Below the pieces are notes generated by a model that saw only the letters and a program-made list of their open reading frames with translations, did no database searches and was not told where the DNA came from. The translations under genes were made by a program, and so were the position numbers. Below, one piece after another: positions 43,471-53,013 of a stretch of DNA of 64,000 bases. The stretch is from an uncultured Eubacterium sp. GTDB lineage: Bacteria > Bacillota > Clostridia > Lachnospirales > Lachnospiraceae. Positions within the stretch are counted from its first letter, which is position 1. Each line of letters begins with the position of its first letter. Location of the stretch: the NCBI GenBank assembly GCA_947088865.1, contig CAMUHY010000003.1, positions 231,378 to 295,377 on the forward strand. Reading direction: 5' to 3'.

Positions 43471-44966
43471 TACAATAATCCCTGTACCCCTTCATCTTTT
43501 AACTGTTTTACGGCATCTGCAACAAGTGTTCGCTCATCCATCGGATATTTTACACCCTCTATTTCTTGATAATCTTCATGTCCCTTGCCTGCTATAATAA
43601 TAATATCGCCAGGCTTTCCTGAACCGATAGCATATTTTATTGCTTCGGCTCTATCTATAATTGTAATATAGGAATCTGTAACCTTACTAAGGGATGATTC
43701 AATATCTTTTATAATCATCTCAGGCTTTTCAAAACGTGGATTATCGGATGTAATAATCGTAAAATCCGCTAATTCACCAGAAACTTTCCCCATCTCATAT
43801 CTTCTGTCTTTTGAGCGATTGCCTCCGCATCCAAAAAGACAGACCAAACGATTCGGTTTATATTCTTTTAATGTTGTCAATATACTTTTTAAGGACATTG
43901 CATTGTGTGCATAATCTATCATTAAAGAAAAGTTTTCTGAAACTTTAACAAGCTCCACTCTGCCTTTTACCTTGACATCTTTTATAACCTCTGTCAGCGT
44001 ATCTGTATTGACGCCAAGATGCCTTGTAACAGCAATAGCACAAAGAGAATTATACACCGAAAACTTACCCGGCAAATTTAAATGTATTGGAATATCAAGC
44101 AATCCCTTGCACTCATAATTTAACCCAATCTTTCCATTTTCATGGAAAAGTTTAATATTTTGGGCATATAAATCACATGTATTTTGTAAGCCATACCTTT
44201 CAACTTCACATAATGCCCTATCTAATATTTGCTCTGTATGCTTATCATCACCATTGACAATGCCAAGTTTACACTGTTTAAACAACAGTGATTTACAATA
44301 TAAATAATCCTCAAACGATTCATGTTCATTGGGTCCAATATGGTCAGGCTCTAAATTGGTAAATACGCCAATGTCAAACTCAATTCCTGCTGTTCTATCA
44401 AGCTTTAATCCTTGTGAGGACACCTCCATAACCACTGCTTTGATACCTTTTTCTACCATCTTTGCAAATGTTTCATGGATTTTAATGGATTCTGGTGTTG
44501 TGTTGGAAGCAGGAATCGACTCATCGCCTATAATCGTCTCAATTGTTCCAATCAAGCCTGTTTTAATACCGCAAGCCTCCAACACATTTTTAATCATATA
44601 TGTAGTTGTCGTTTTTCCTTTTGTCCCTGTTATTCCTATTGTAAATAATTGTTTTGCTGGATATTTATAATAAGCAGCAGCCATATATGCCAGTGCCAAC
44701 CGTGTATTTTCTGTGACAATCACTGTAATGTTGTCTGAAATATATTCTGGCAGCTTACTGCCTCTTTGTACAATCACTGCCACTACATTTTTTTCAATAA
44801 CATGTTCCAAATAATCATGTCCGTCACTTTTAGCGCCTACAATGGCAACAAATACTCCATGATTTACAACATTTCGTGAATCGGAAGTCAAGCCAGCAAC
44901 TTCAACAGACAATTCGCCTTGTTTGACTTCATAATCCAACTTTTCAATTAATTTTGCTAATAACAA
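43470..44966 (-). CDS. murE: UDP-N-acetylmuramoyl-tripeptide synthetase
   Basis: Adds the third amino acid of the peptidoglycan stem; ATP-dependent Mur ligase of 498 aa. N-terminal UDP-binding domain, central ATPase with GITGTKGKTTTTYM, nucleotide- and Mg-binding segments, and the C-terminal domain with TSDNPRFEKP. The DNPR motif is that of meso-diaminopimelate-adding enzymes, so a meso-DAP wall is likely. It is apart from the dcw cluster, coupled with priA. Confidence 0.94.
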   Translation of the reverse strand: MLLAKLIEKLDYEVKQGELSVEVAGLTSDSRNVVNHGVFVAIVGAKSDGHDYLEHVIEKNVVAVIVQRGSKLPEYISDNITVIVTENTRLALAYMAAAYYKYPAKQLFTIGITGTKGKTTTTYMIKNVLEACGIKTGLIGTIETIIGDESIPASNTTPESIKIHETFAKMVEKGIKAVVMEVSSQGLKLDRTAGIEFDIGVFTNLEPDHIGPNEHESFEDYLYCKSLLFKQCKLGIVNGDDKHTEQILDRALCEVERYGLQNTCDLYAQNIKLFHENGKIGLNYECKGLLDIPIHLNLPGKFSVYNSLCAIAVTRHLGVNTDTLTEVIKDVKVKGRVELVKVSENFSLMIDYAHNAMSLKSILTTLKEYKPNRLVCLFGCGGNRSKDRRYEMGKVSGELADFTIITSDNPRFEKPEMIIKDIESSLSKVTDSYITIIDRAEAIKYAIGSGKPGDIIIIAGKGHEDYQEIEGVKYPMDERTLVADAVKQLKDEGVQGLL

Positions 44967-44984
44967 AAACGCCTCCTATTCTGA

Positions 44985-46664
44985 CTAAAACAGTCCAACA
45001 ATACGATTCTTTTCTTCTTCATAATCAATTCGTTCTGCGGCAGGTGACTTTGGAAGTCCTGGCATCGTTAAAATCTTTCCTGTAATGGCTACAACAAAAC
45101 CAGCGCCTGCATTGACATAAACTTCTCTGACTGAAATGTTAAATCCTTGCGGTCTGCCTAACAAACTTGCATTATCCGACAAAGAATACTGCGTTTTTGC
45201 CATGCACACTGGAAAATGACTATATCCCATCTTTGTGATACGTTCCAATTCATTTTTTGCAATATCGGAATATTCTACACCATCTGCACCATAAATTTCT
45301 TTGGCAATTTTTTCTATCTTTTCAGTAAGACTTAATGTGTCATCATATATTGGCTTAAAATGGGATTCTTTTACAGACAATGTATCCATCACTTTTTTTG
45401 CCAATTCTAGTCCGCCCTCGCCGCCTTGCGCCCACACTTTGGCTACCGCAAATTCACAGCCTTTCTCCTCACAATGTCTTTTTACAAAAGAATATTCTTT
45501 ATCGGTGTCTGTAATAAATTGATTGAGCGTAACCACAACAGGAACTCCATATTTTTGGATATTTTCAATATGTTTATCTAAATTAACAATTCCTGCTTCT
45601 AACGCCTCTATATTTTCCTCTCCTAATTGTTCTTTAGAAACACCTCCATTGTATTTTAATGCTCGAATGGTTGCAACAAGCACCACTGCATCTGGTTTTA
45701 ATCCAGCCAGTCTGCACTTGATATCCATAAATTTCTCTGCGCCTAAATCTGCACCAAATCCAGCTTCTGTCACAGCAACATCACCAAGTTTTAACGCCAG
45801 CTTGGTTGCTCTCACCGAATTACAGCCATGTGCAATATTTGCAAATGGTCCTCCATGCACAAGCACTGGTGTATTTTCTAATGTCTGTATCATATTCGGT
45901 TTCATTGCATCTTTAAGTAACGCCGCCATTGAGCCTGTTGCTTTTAAATCTTGTGCTGTGACTGGGTTTCCTTCCATGTTATAAGCAACAATAATTTTTC
46001 CAAGTCGCTTTTTTAAATCTGCCATATCTTCAGCCAGACATAAAATAGCCATAATCTCTGAAGCAACAGTGATAATAAAATGGTCTTCACGGACAACTCC
46101 GTCCGTTTTTGCACCCATACCGACAATAATATTTCGCAATGCTCTGTCATTCATATCCAGACAACGTTTCCAAACAACTCGTTTTGTGTCAATATGAAGC
46201 GCATTGCCGTGCATAATATGATTGTCTAACATAGCGGCAAGCAAGTTATTGGCAGATGTAATGGCATGAAAATCCCCTGTAAAATGTAAATTTAAGTCTT
46301 CCATTGGAACAACCTGTGCATATCCACCGCCAGCAGCGCCGCCCTTTATGCCAAAACATGGACCTAGTGATGGTTCTCTTAAAGCTGCAACAGCCTTTAC
46401 TCCCATCTTATTGAGTCCTTCTGTAAGTCCAATGCTGATGGTTGTTTTCCCCTCGCCAGCAGGCGTTGGATTGATGGCTGTCACTAAAACAAGCTTTCCG
46501 TCCGGCTTATCCGAAAATTTTTTTATCACATCATCGGAAAGCTTTGCCTTATATTTTCCATACAATTCTAATTCATCTTCCAGTATTCCAACCTTTGCAG
46601 CAACCTCTGTTATATTTTCCAATTTTGCCTCTTGAGCTATTTCGATATCACTTTTTATACCCAT
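44985..46664 (-). CDS. fhs: Formate-tetrahydrofolate ligase
   Basis: ATP-dependent formylation of THF, central to one-carbon metabolism and the methyl branch of the acetyl-CoA pathway. About 559 aa from the ATG at 46664 (GGAG 11 bases upstream, [18 protein letters not shown]), equal to the normal family size; the longer frame to 46709 is not needed. P-loop [37 protein letters not shown], and the C-terminal [20 protein letters not shown]. Provides formyl-THF for fmt nearby. Confidence 0.97.
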   Translation of the reverse strand: MGIKSDIEIAQEAKLENITEVAAKVGILEDELELYGKYKAKLSDDVIKKFSDKPDGKLVLVTAINPTPAGEGKTTISIGLTEGLNKMGVKAVAALREPSLGPCFGIKGGAAGGGYAQVVPMEDLNLHFTGDFHAITSANNLLAAMLDNHIMHGNALHIDTKRVVWKRCLDMNDRALRNIIVGMGAKTDGVVREDHFIITVASEIMAILCLAEDMADLKKRLGKIIVAYNMEGNPVTAQDLKATGSMAALLKDAMKPNMIQTLENTPVLVHGGPFANIAHGCNSVRATKLALKLGDVAVTEAGFGADLGAEKFMDIKCRLAGLKPDAVVLVATIRALKYNGGVSKEQLGEENIEALEAGIVNLDKHIENIQKYGVPVVVTLNQFITDTDKEYSFVKRHCEEKGCEFAVAKVWAQGGEGGLELAKKVMDTLSVKESHFKPIYDDTLSLTEKIEKIAKEIYGADGVEYSDIAKNELERITKMGYSHFPVCMAKTQYSLSDNASLLGRPQGFNISVREVYVNAGAGFVVAITGKILTMPGLPKSPAAERIDYEEEKNRIVGLF

Positions 46665-46738
46665 ATTAATCAATTCTCCTTCATATAAAATTGTTAATAG
46701 ATAATTCATTATAAATTGAAATTTTATAATTATCTATA

Positions 46739-49657
46739 TCATTGATGCAGCAAATTTTCAAATTCTTCTTCTGTCATAAGTATTTTTCTTGCTTTTGTGC
46801 CAATTTCTGGACCTACAACGCCCATCTCTGCAAGCTGGTCCATAATCCTTCCTGCTCTGTTAAATCCTATCTTAAAATATCGCTGTAACATTCCGATAGA
46901 ACCTTTGTCTTTTTCAATAACGAATCGTCCTGCCTCCTCAAATAAAGAATCTCTGTCACTATTATTTTTTTCAGATTCACTTACAGGAGCAGAAACATTT
47001 GTTATATCTTCATTATATACAACTTCTTCCACCATATTTTGTTTGAGATAATCAACCACATTGCTGACTTCTTCATCGGATACAAATGCACCTTGAACTC
47101 TCACAGGCTTTGGATATCCTGAAGGGAAGAACAACATATCACCCTTACCTAACAATTTTTCAGCGCCATTCATATCAATAATTGTTCTTGAATCCACACC
47201 CGATGACACCGAAAATGCAATTCTTGAAGGCACATTCGCCTTGATAATGCCTGTTATAACATTGACAGATGGTCTTTGTGTCGCAATGACAAGATGAATG
47301 CCTGCGGCACGCGCCAACTGTGCAAGACGACATATCGCATCCTCAACTTCTCCTGGCGCTACCATCATTAAATCCGCCAACTCATCAATAATAATAACAA
47401 TTTCTGGCATTTTTTCTGGTTTTTCTTGTCCTTGTGAACTAGAAGCTGTCTGGGTTTGCGCTGTGGACACACTCTCAATTGCGGTTGCAGATATTTTTTC
47501 AATTTCTGCTGCGGACATTTTTTCAATTTCCGCATTGTATCCCTTTAAATTTCTTACCCCCATCTGCGCAAATTTTTTATATCTGTCCGTCATCTCAGCA
47601 ACAGCCCAATTTAGCGCGCCAGAGGCTTTCTTTGGGTCTGTTACAACAGGAGCTAACAAATGCGGTATTCCATTGTAAACGCTTAACTCAACAACTTTTG
47701 GGTCTACCATAATCAACTTTACTTCGTCTGGTCTTGCCTTATACAATATACTCATAATAATGGTATTAATACATACCGATTTACCCGAACCCGTAGCGCC
47801 TGCAATCAGCAAATGCGGCATCTTTGCAATATCGGCTACAATGGGTTTTCCTGCAATATCTTTTCCGGCAGCAAATGCAATTTTTGAACTATTACCAGTA
47901 AATGCATCATCTTCTAACAGTTCTCTTAACCCCACACTTCCTGCCTCTTTGTTTGGAACTTCAATACCAATTGCTGCCTTTCCTGGAATAGGTGCCTCAA
48001 TTCTTATATCTGCTGCTGCAAGATTTAATTTAATATCGTCTGCAAGCGAGACAATTTTACTTACTTTAACCCCCTGTTCTGGCTGCAATTCATATCTTGT
48101 AACGGATGGACCACAGCTTATATTAGTTATCGTTACCTTCACGCCAAAATTTTGCAAGGTTTGCTGTAAGCGAATTGCTGTCGCTTTATTTTCCATCTCA
48201 ATATTGCCTTTTCCTTTTTTCTTTGGCAAACTTAACAAATCTATCGGAGGAACCTTATACGATGAAATAGCCAATGAATTGCTTTCTCCTTGTATTAGTG
48301 GCGTTTGACTCTCCACTGTCCTATGTTCTTCTACGGACTTTGGCTCGCTAAAAGGCATTGATTTTTCTGTTGTCTTTGTCTGTACAACATGCTGTTCTTG
48401 TGATACTGCTTGTCTTTGTACAACTCCTTGTTCTTTTTGCATTGGATTTTTTGATACATTTTGATTTAATACATCTTCTTCATCCAATATATCTATTTCT
48501 TCTAATGACAATTCCTCTGTTGTATTTATCATTGTCATATCAAATTCTGGAGACGATTGCACTTGACTAGGCTCTATCGTTTTCCTGCCATATGTATTTT
48601 TTTCTGATTCAATATGGTCTGGTTCATATATGTCTTGCGAATATTGGTCATTGATATCTGTATAAGACATAATCTCATGTATATCAATACTTTCTGGTGC
48701 AATGTTTTCCAGCTCTCTTGGAAGCTCTGTATCTACCGTTATTCCTCTTGCCTTCTTTGCCATACGCCTCTTGGCTCGTTCTTCACGGGCTTTAATATCC
48801 TGCTGTTCTCTTAACAAACGCTCCCTATGCTTTTCTTCCTTAAGTTTGCGCCGCCTTGCTAGATACTCTGCCTCCGATTCCTCATTGTCGATATCTTCAT
48901 CATACCAAGAAGATATATGTTCATTAGAGTGTTCTCTATACATATCATAATCTTGTTTTGCCACATGCGCCATACGGGTTCCGCTTTTTTTTATATTTCG
49001 GATACCATTAATAAATGAACGTTCTGTTATAATTACAATACATAATATAGCAAAAATAATAAGAATTACCATTGTGCCAAGCGTACCTAACGGCGCCATA
49101 ATTTTACACAATAAACCGCCAAAAAATCCGCCTCCCACTTTATCGTTTGCACTGACCAAATAAAACTGTATAATTGATGTTGAGGCAATATCTGGATTAT
49201 TATTGATTCTTTGCCATGCTGCTGACAATAGAATCATTAAGACATAAACGGCAATTGTTTTTATCCTTGCAACGGCTATAATATCCTTATTAGAAATCAT
49301 AAAAATAATCGTTATTCCAAGTACAAATGGAAAAATATATTCCATTACCCCCAACAAGCCAAACATCAGCCATTTAATTCCGTTCCCAAAACTTCCTGCT
49401 AAATTATAATTACTTAAAAATAATAACAGCGTAATTGCACATGCAATCAGGACAAGAAATTCATCTACTATTTTATTACCATTCGATGTTTTTATATTCT
49501 TTTTTGTTTTAGAATGACTTTTTCTTTGAGTTGTTTTTTTACCTGATGATGTGCTTTTTGAACCACGTTTTACACTTGTTGTCTTTGTATTTGGATTTTT
49601 TGTTGTTTTACTCTTATTTTCATTATCAATGGCTTTTGATATTTTTCTAGCTGCCAT
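46739..49657 (-). CDS. ftsK: DNA translocase FtsK/SpoIIIE
   Basis: Septal chromosome pump, 972 aa. Basic Ser/Thr/Lys-rich N-terminus, four membrane helices (residues ~65-205), a long charged linker with Gln/Glu repeats (~230-470), then the motor: alpha/beta domain, Walker [13 protein letters not shown], Walker [15 protein letters not shown], and a gamma winged-helix domain ending [14 protein letters not shown]. There is a low-complexity insert ([30 protein letters not shown]) between the Walker motifs that is not usual in the family. It begins the long leftward housekeeping run. Confidence 0.95.
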   Translation of the reverse strand: MAARKISKAIDNENKSKTTKNPNTKTTSVKRGSKSTSSGKKTTQRKSHSKTKKNIKTSNGNKIVDEFLVLIACAITLLLFLSNYNLAGSFGNGIKWLMFGLLGVMEYIFPFVLGITIIFMISNKDIIAVARIKTIAVYVLMILLSAAWQRINNNPDIASTSIIQFYLVSANDKVGGGFFGGLLCKIMAPLGTLGTMVILIIFAILCIVIITERSFINGIRNIKKSGTRMAHVAKQDYDMYREHSNEHISSWYDEDIDNEESEAEYLARRRKLKEEKHRERLLREQQDIKAREERAKRRMAKKARGITVDTELPRELENIAPESIDIHEIMSYTDINDQYSQDIYEPDHIESEKNTYGRKTIEPSQVQSSPEFDMTMINTTEELSLEEIDILDEEDVLNQNVSKNPMQKEQGVVQRQAVSQEQHVVQTKTTEKSMPFSEPKSVEEHRTVESQTPLIQGESNSLAISSYKVPPIDLLSLPKKKGKGNIEMENKATAIRLQQTLQNFGVKVTITNISCGPSVTRYELQPEQGVKVSKIVSLADDIKLNLAAADIRIEAPIPGKAAIGIEVPNKEAGSVGLRELLEDDAFTGNSSKIAFAAGKDIAGKPIVADIAKMPHLLIAGATGSGKSVCINTIIMSILYKARPDEVKLIMVDPKVVELSVYNGIPHLLAPVVTDPKKASGALNWAVAEMTDRYKKFAQMGVRNLKGYNAEIEKMSAAEIEKISATAIESVSTAQTQTASSSQGQEKPEKMPEIVIIIDELADLMMVAPGEVEDAICRLAQLARAAGIHLVIATQRPSVNVITGIIKANVPSRIAFSVSSGVDSRTIIDMNGAEKLLGKGDMLFFPSGYPKPVRVQGAFVSDEEVSNVVDYLKQNMVEEVVYNEDITNVSAPVSESEKNNSDRDSLFEEAGRFVIEKDKGSIGMLQRYFKIGFNRAGRIMDQLAEMGVVGPEIGTKARKILMTEEEFENLLHQ

Positions 49658-49698
49658 CTTTAAAAATCCTCCATTTCATATGCTACGCACATTACTCA

Positions 49699-49727
49699 AT
49701 TATATCATTTAAAACCAAAAGGTTCAA
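49699..49727 (-). promoter_or_regulatory. ftsK promoter overlapping the upstream terminator
   Basis: Minus strand TTGAAC (49727-49722), 17-base spacer, TATAAT (49704-49699). The -35 lies in the descending stem of the terminator of the upstream ABC-F gene. Confidence 0.65.
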
Positions 49728-49756
49728 CGAATAACTTTTCGTTATCCATTGAACCT
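49720..49756 (-). terminator. Terminator of the ABC-F gene
   Basis: Minus strand AGGTTCAATGGATAAC paired with GTTATTCGTTGAACCT around GAAAA, followed by TTTTGGTTTT. Confidence 0.85.
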
Positions 49757-49830
49757 CACCTGATATAAAAGCATAACTATATTTGATATTTATATAATTA
49801 TATACTAAATATATAGTTTATACTTTTATA

Positions 49831-51471
49831 TTAATCCTCATCTTCATCACTGTTATTTAGCGCAAAACCTTGACGTTTTCTTGCCATATCATCACTTTCA
49901 AGATATTCATCATATGTTGTAATCTTATCAATAAGCTGACCGCTTGGCACAATCTCCATAATTCGATTTGCTGTTGTCTGTATAAACTGATGGTCATGTG
50001 ATGTAAACAGTGAAACACCTGAAAATTTAATTAAACCATTATTTAAAGCGGTGATGGATTCCATATCCAAATGATTCGTAGGGTCATCAAATATAAGTAC
50101 ATTTGCTCCCATTATCATCATCTTAGAAATCAGACATCGAACCTTCTCTCCTCCTGATAATACCTTAACCTTTTTTACACCGTCTTCCCCTGCAAACAAC
50201 ATTCTTCCCAAAAATCCTCTTACATAAGTTGGGTCTGGGTCTGGTGAATATTGTGTAAGCCACTCAACAATCGTATCTTCTCTATTAAACTCAGCCGCAC
50301 TATCTTTTGGAAAATATGCCATTGACGTTGTTATGCCCCATTTGTACTCACCTTCATCGGGTTCCATCTCACCTGCAAGAATTTTAAACAATGCTGTTGT
50401 TGCAAATTCATTAGAACCTACAAAAGCAATCTTATCATCATGGTTGACGATAAATGAAATATTGTCCAAAACCTTTACGCCATCAATCGTCTTAGAAATA
50501 CCTGAGACAGAAAGAACTTCATTGCCAATCTCACGCTGTGGTCTAAAATCAATATATGGATACTTTCTGCTGGAAGGCTTAATCTCATCTAACTCAATCT
50601 TTTCCAATGCACGTTTACGTGATGTAGCTTGCTTTGACTTAGAAGCATTTGCAGAGAATCGCTGAATAAACTCTTGCAATTCCTTAATCTTTTCTTCTTT
50701 TTTCTTGTTTGCTTCTTTCATCTGCTTTATTAAAAGCTGGCTTGACTCATACCAAAAATCATAATTTCCTGTATATAATTGAATCTTAGCATAGTCAATA
50801 TCCGCAATCTGCGTACAAACTTTATTTAAAAAATATCGGTCATGTGAAACTACGATAACGGTATTTTCAAAATTAATTAAAAATTCTTCAAGCCATGCAA
50901 TTGCATCAAGGTCAAGGTGGTTGGTTGGCTCGTCAAGAAGCAAAATGTCTGGATTGCCAAACAATGCCTTTGCAAGCAAAACTTTTACCTTTTCACTACC
51001 ATTTAATTCTGACATCAATTTATCATGTAAATCAGTTGTCACACCTAGTCCATTCAAAAGCTGTGCCGCATCCGACTCGGCTTCCCATCCATTCATATCA
51101 GCAAATTCGGCTTCTAATTCACTTGCTTTATTGCCATCTTCCTCTGTAAAATCTTCTTTGGCATAAATGGCTTCTTTTTCTTTCATTATCTGATATAAAC
51201 GCTCATTGCCTCGAATAACGGTATCCAAAACAACACAATCATCATATTTAAAATGGTCTTGCTCCAAAAAAGACAGTCTTTGACCAGGTGTAATAGACAC
51301 ATCGCCCTTGCTTGGTTCAATTTGACCTGTCAATATCTTTAAAAACGTTGATTTTCCTGCACCATTAGCACCAATGAGACCATAACAGTTTCCCTCTGTA
51401 AACTTAATATTAACATCCTCAAACAATGCTTTTTTTCCAATACGAAGAGTGACATTATTTGCACTAATCAT
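49831..51471 (-). CDS. ABC-F family ATPase (translation factor type)
   Basis: 546-aa soluble protein with two ABC domains and no membrane part. Domain 1: GANGAGKSTFLKIL (Walker A), LNGSEKVKVLLAKALF (degenerate signature), LLLDEPTNHLDLDAI (Walker B). Linker (~240-310) is highly charged with KSKQATSRKRAL, the P-site tRNA-interaction motif region. Domain 2: a Walker A that is eroded (VGSNEFATTALFKIL in place of GxxGxGKS/T), LSGGEKVRCLISKMM, LIFDDPTNHLDMESI. The family includes EttA/YbiT/YdiF translation factors and ribosome-protection resistance proteins; with the short linker, a housekeeping YbiT-like role is more likely. The missing P-loop lysine in domain 2 is seen in YbiT-type proteins. Confidence 0.88.
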   Translation of the reverse strand: MISANNVTLRIGKKALFEDVNIKFTEGNCYGLIGANGAGKSTFLKILTGQIEPSKGDVSITPGQRLSFLEQDHFKYDDCVVLDTVIRGNERLYQIMKEKEAIYAKEDFTEEDGNKASELEAEFADMNGWEAESDAAQLLNGLGVTTDLHDKLMSELNGSEKVKVLLAKALFGNPDILLLDEPTNHLDLDAIAWLEEFLINFENTVIVVSHDRYFLNKVCTQIADIDYAKIQLYTGNYDFWYESSQLLIKQMKEANKKKEEKIKELQEFIQRFSANASKSKQATSRKRALEKIELDEIKPSSRKYPYIDFRPQREIGNEVLSVSGISKTIDGVKVLDNISFIVNHDDKIAFVGSNEFATTALFKILAGEMEPDEGEYKWGITTSMAYFPKDSAAEFNREDTIVEWLTQYSPDPDPTYVRGFLGRMLFAGEDGVKKVKVLSGGEKVRCLISKMMIMGANVLIFDDPTNHLDMESITALNNGLIKFSGVSLFTSHDHQFIQTTANRIMEIVPSGQLIDKITTYDEYLESDDMARKRQGFALNNSDEDED

Positions 51472-51515
51472 GAATAAAAACCTCCAAACATATCTTTGCG
51501 CACAATGCTTGGAAC

Positions 51516-51545
51516 ATTATACTACAAATTAGGCGATAATGTAAA
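51516..51545 (-). promoter_or_regulatory. Promoter of the ABC-F gene
   Basis: Minus strand TTTACA (51545-51540), 18-base spacer, TATAAT (51521-51516), about 45 bp upstream of the ATG. Confidence 0.6.
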
Positions 51546-51624
51546 GCCTATAAAGACTGTTTTATAACATACACAAAATTGCCACAAACTATACAATCAA
51601 AAGATTTACAATAAAATATATACT

Positions 51625-52116
51625 TTATGTGCAATCCTTTATACTTTCTGTACATTTTAACTGAGCCATACTATTTACAATCTTATCACTCCAATACTTT
51701 TCTAACATCAACGTAACTGCCGCCACAATATCGGTATCCTCACCCACTTTAAACTGAGTAGTTTCTTTCATCCATTGCGCCCAATTAGGAAATTCAATCT
51801 TTTGTTTTTTATTTTGTATTACAAATACATGAACTTCTCTTTTTTCCCATAATTGTCCTATAATACTCAATTCGGCAAGTGCTACAATATCCTGAAATAA
51901 TTTGGGGGAAACAACAATAATCACATTTTTTTGCTTTCGCAATATTTGCCTTAACTCATCATCTCCCATATCTTTTATTACATTGTCGTCTGCATCATAT
52001 GTTTTTTCCAAACCATAAGCACCCAATAATTCTTTTACTCTCTTGGCAAGCGTTCTGCCCCATAATTCGTCTTTTCCTTCATAGTAACATATATACAAAA
52101 ATAAATCCTCCTGCAT
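51625..52116 (-). CDS. Small TIR-like protein
   Basis: 163 aa, stand-alone. The layout fits a TIR/SEFIR-type flavodoxin-like fold: first strand LFLYICYYEGKDELWGRTLA, helix, strand with KTYDADD, helix RQILRKQK, strand NVIIVVSPKLFQD, helix ALAELSIIGQLWEKR (with a Glu where the TIR catalytic residue would be), strand VHVFVIQN, C-terminal WAQWM and KYW segments. No partner domain, no signal peptide. Could be a NAD-processing or signalling protein, or a non-catalytic adapter; fold recognition is by eye only. It ends 153 bp upstream of the ABC-F gene, reading the same way. Confidence 0.5.
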   Translation of the reverse strand: MQEDLFLYICYYEGKDELWGRTLAKRVKELLGAYGLEKTYDADDNVIKDMGDDELRQILRKQKNVIIVVSPKLFQDIVALAELSIIGQLWEKREVHVFVIQNKKQKIEFPNWAQWMKETTQFKVGEDTDIVAAVTLMLEKYWSDKIVNSMAQLKCTESIKDCT

Positions 52117-52321
52117 TCACAAATATACCATTGCATTAACAAAAACTACGCAAAGTATGTATTGATAAAACATCAATATCCTATTTACCTTACGCATAAA
52201 TATTACCACTAATATAATAAAATTACAATTAAGAATACATATGATATATTATTTCTAACACAAGATGTTCTATTATTGGTATAAAATATTGTAAACAAAA
52301 TTCATATAATACGGTTAAAAT

Positions 52322-52549
52322 CTATGTCAAATCTTTTAATCCTTGCAGCAATTCTAAATCACTTTCTTTCACTTTCATATTTGTCATAATTGGTTCTTGT
52401 CCTGGTCGTGTCAATGTAATTTCTATTATGGTTCCTTCTGGAACGCCTTGACCTAAAACATTTTGGGTAAATGCTGCAAATTTTGGATGATTTGCTTCAA
52501 ATTTACTTTTCAACCCCATTAATTTCATAATTGATGATGGATTTATCAT
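52322..52549 (-). CDS. Small conserved-looking protein of unknown function
   Basis: 75 aa from the ATG at 52549, which has GAGGA 5 bases upstream (an ATG four codons earlier is less well placed). NPSSIMKLMGLKSKFEANHP, then FTQNVLGQGVPEGTIIEITL and DLELLQGLKDLT. Helix-strand composition with no membrane segment. I have the impression that such proteins recur in Lachnospiraceae but cannot confirm. Monocistronic. Confidence 0.65.
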   Translation of the reverse strand: MINPSSIMKLMGLKSKFEANHPKFAAFTQNVLGQGVPEGTIIEITLTRPGQEPIMTNMKVKESDLELLQGLKDLT

Positions 52550-52673
52550 ATTTTTCCTCATTTCTGCGCTGCTTTATTAAATAAAAAACAAAATTTTTCA
52601 AGTTTTGTTGTACACATTTGTGACAAACAGCACACAGCCACAAATGCTATGATTAAAAATTAAAATTTATAAT

Positions 52674-52702
52674 AATAGAATCTGCAAAGCATGGATTCTA
52701 TT
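52674..52702 (-). terminator. Hairpin upstream of gene 52322
   Basis: AATAGAATC (52674-52682) paired with GATTCTATT (52694-52702). The stretch 52550-53012 holds this, a second hairpin, a long repeat copy and a terminator, but no gene. Confidence 0.5.
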
Positions 52703-52756
52703 GTTTTCAATCTTTGCTATATTTTAAAACATGCAATATGAAATTATTATTGCACA

Positions 52757-52792
52757 ATAACCCACATTTGTATATACAAACATGGGTTATTT
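52757..52792. terminator. Strong palindromic hairpin
   Basis: AATAACCCACATTTG paired with CAAACATGGGTTATT around TATATA, with T-rich sequence on the plus-strand 3' side. Probably a second-line terminator for the pectate lyase gene. Confidence 0.55.
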
Positions 52793-52816
52793 TATCATTT
52801 GAAAATTATTTTATTT

Positions 52817-52929
52817 GTTAAGCGGATATTTGCAATCCACTAGCTTGCTTAAACCACCTAGCTACTATTGCAACGCAAGTCCCCCATTTATGCCTTTGTA
52901 GCATTGAAATGGAGAATTTCCTTAATAAG
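52817..52929 (+). repeat. Dispersed repeat, long copy (R4)
   Basis: About 113 bp matching the reverse complement of 29829-29944: GTTAAGCGGATATTTGCAAT start, GCTTGCTTAAACCACCTAGC and ACGCAAGTCCCCCATTTATG in the middle, TTTCCTTAATAAG end. Plus orientation, downstream of the pectate lyase terminator. Confidence 0.8.
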
Positions 52930-52958
52930 ATTAAATATCACTTTTATAAACCAAAAAA

Positions 52959-52982
52959 TGGCATAGCCTTACGACTATGCCA
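52959..52982 (-). terminator. Terminator of the wall-anchored pectate lyase gene
   Basis: Minus strand TGGCATAG-TCGTAAGG-CTATGCCA followed by TTTTTT, 31 bp after the stop. Confidence 0.9.
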
Positions 52983-53013
52983 CCATATACAAATAACAAT
53001 TATATGTTATTGA

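Noticed and set aside
47298-48308. Plus-strand open frames of 126 and 182 codons
   Set aside because: Antisense to the ftsK motor domain, no RBS and no recognisable motifs.
49831-51471. Antibiotic-resistance ABC-F protein
   Set aside because: Short interdomain linker and an eroded second P-loop fit a housekeeping YbiT-type factor better; no resistance context.
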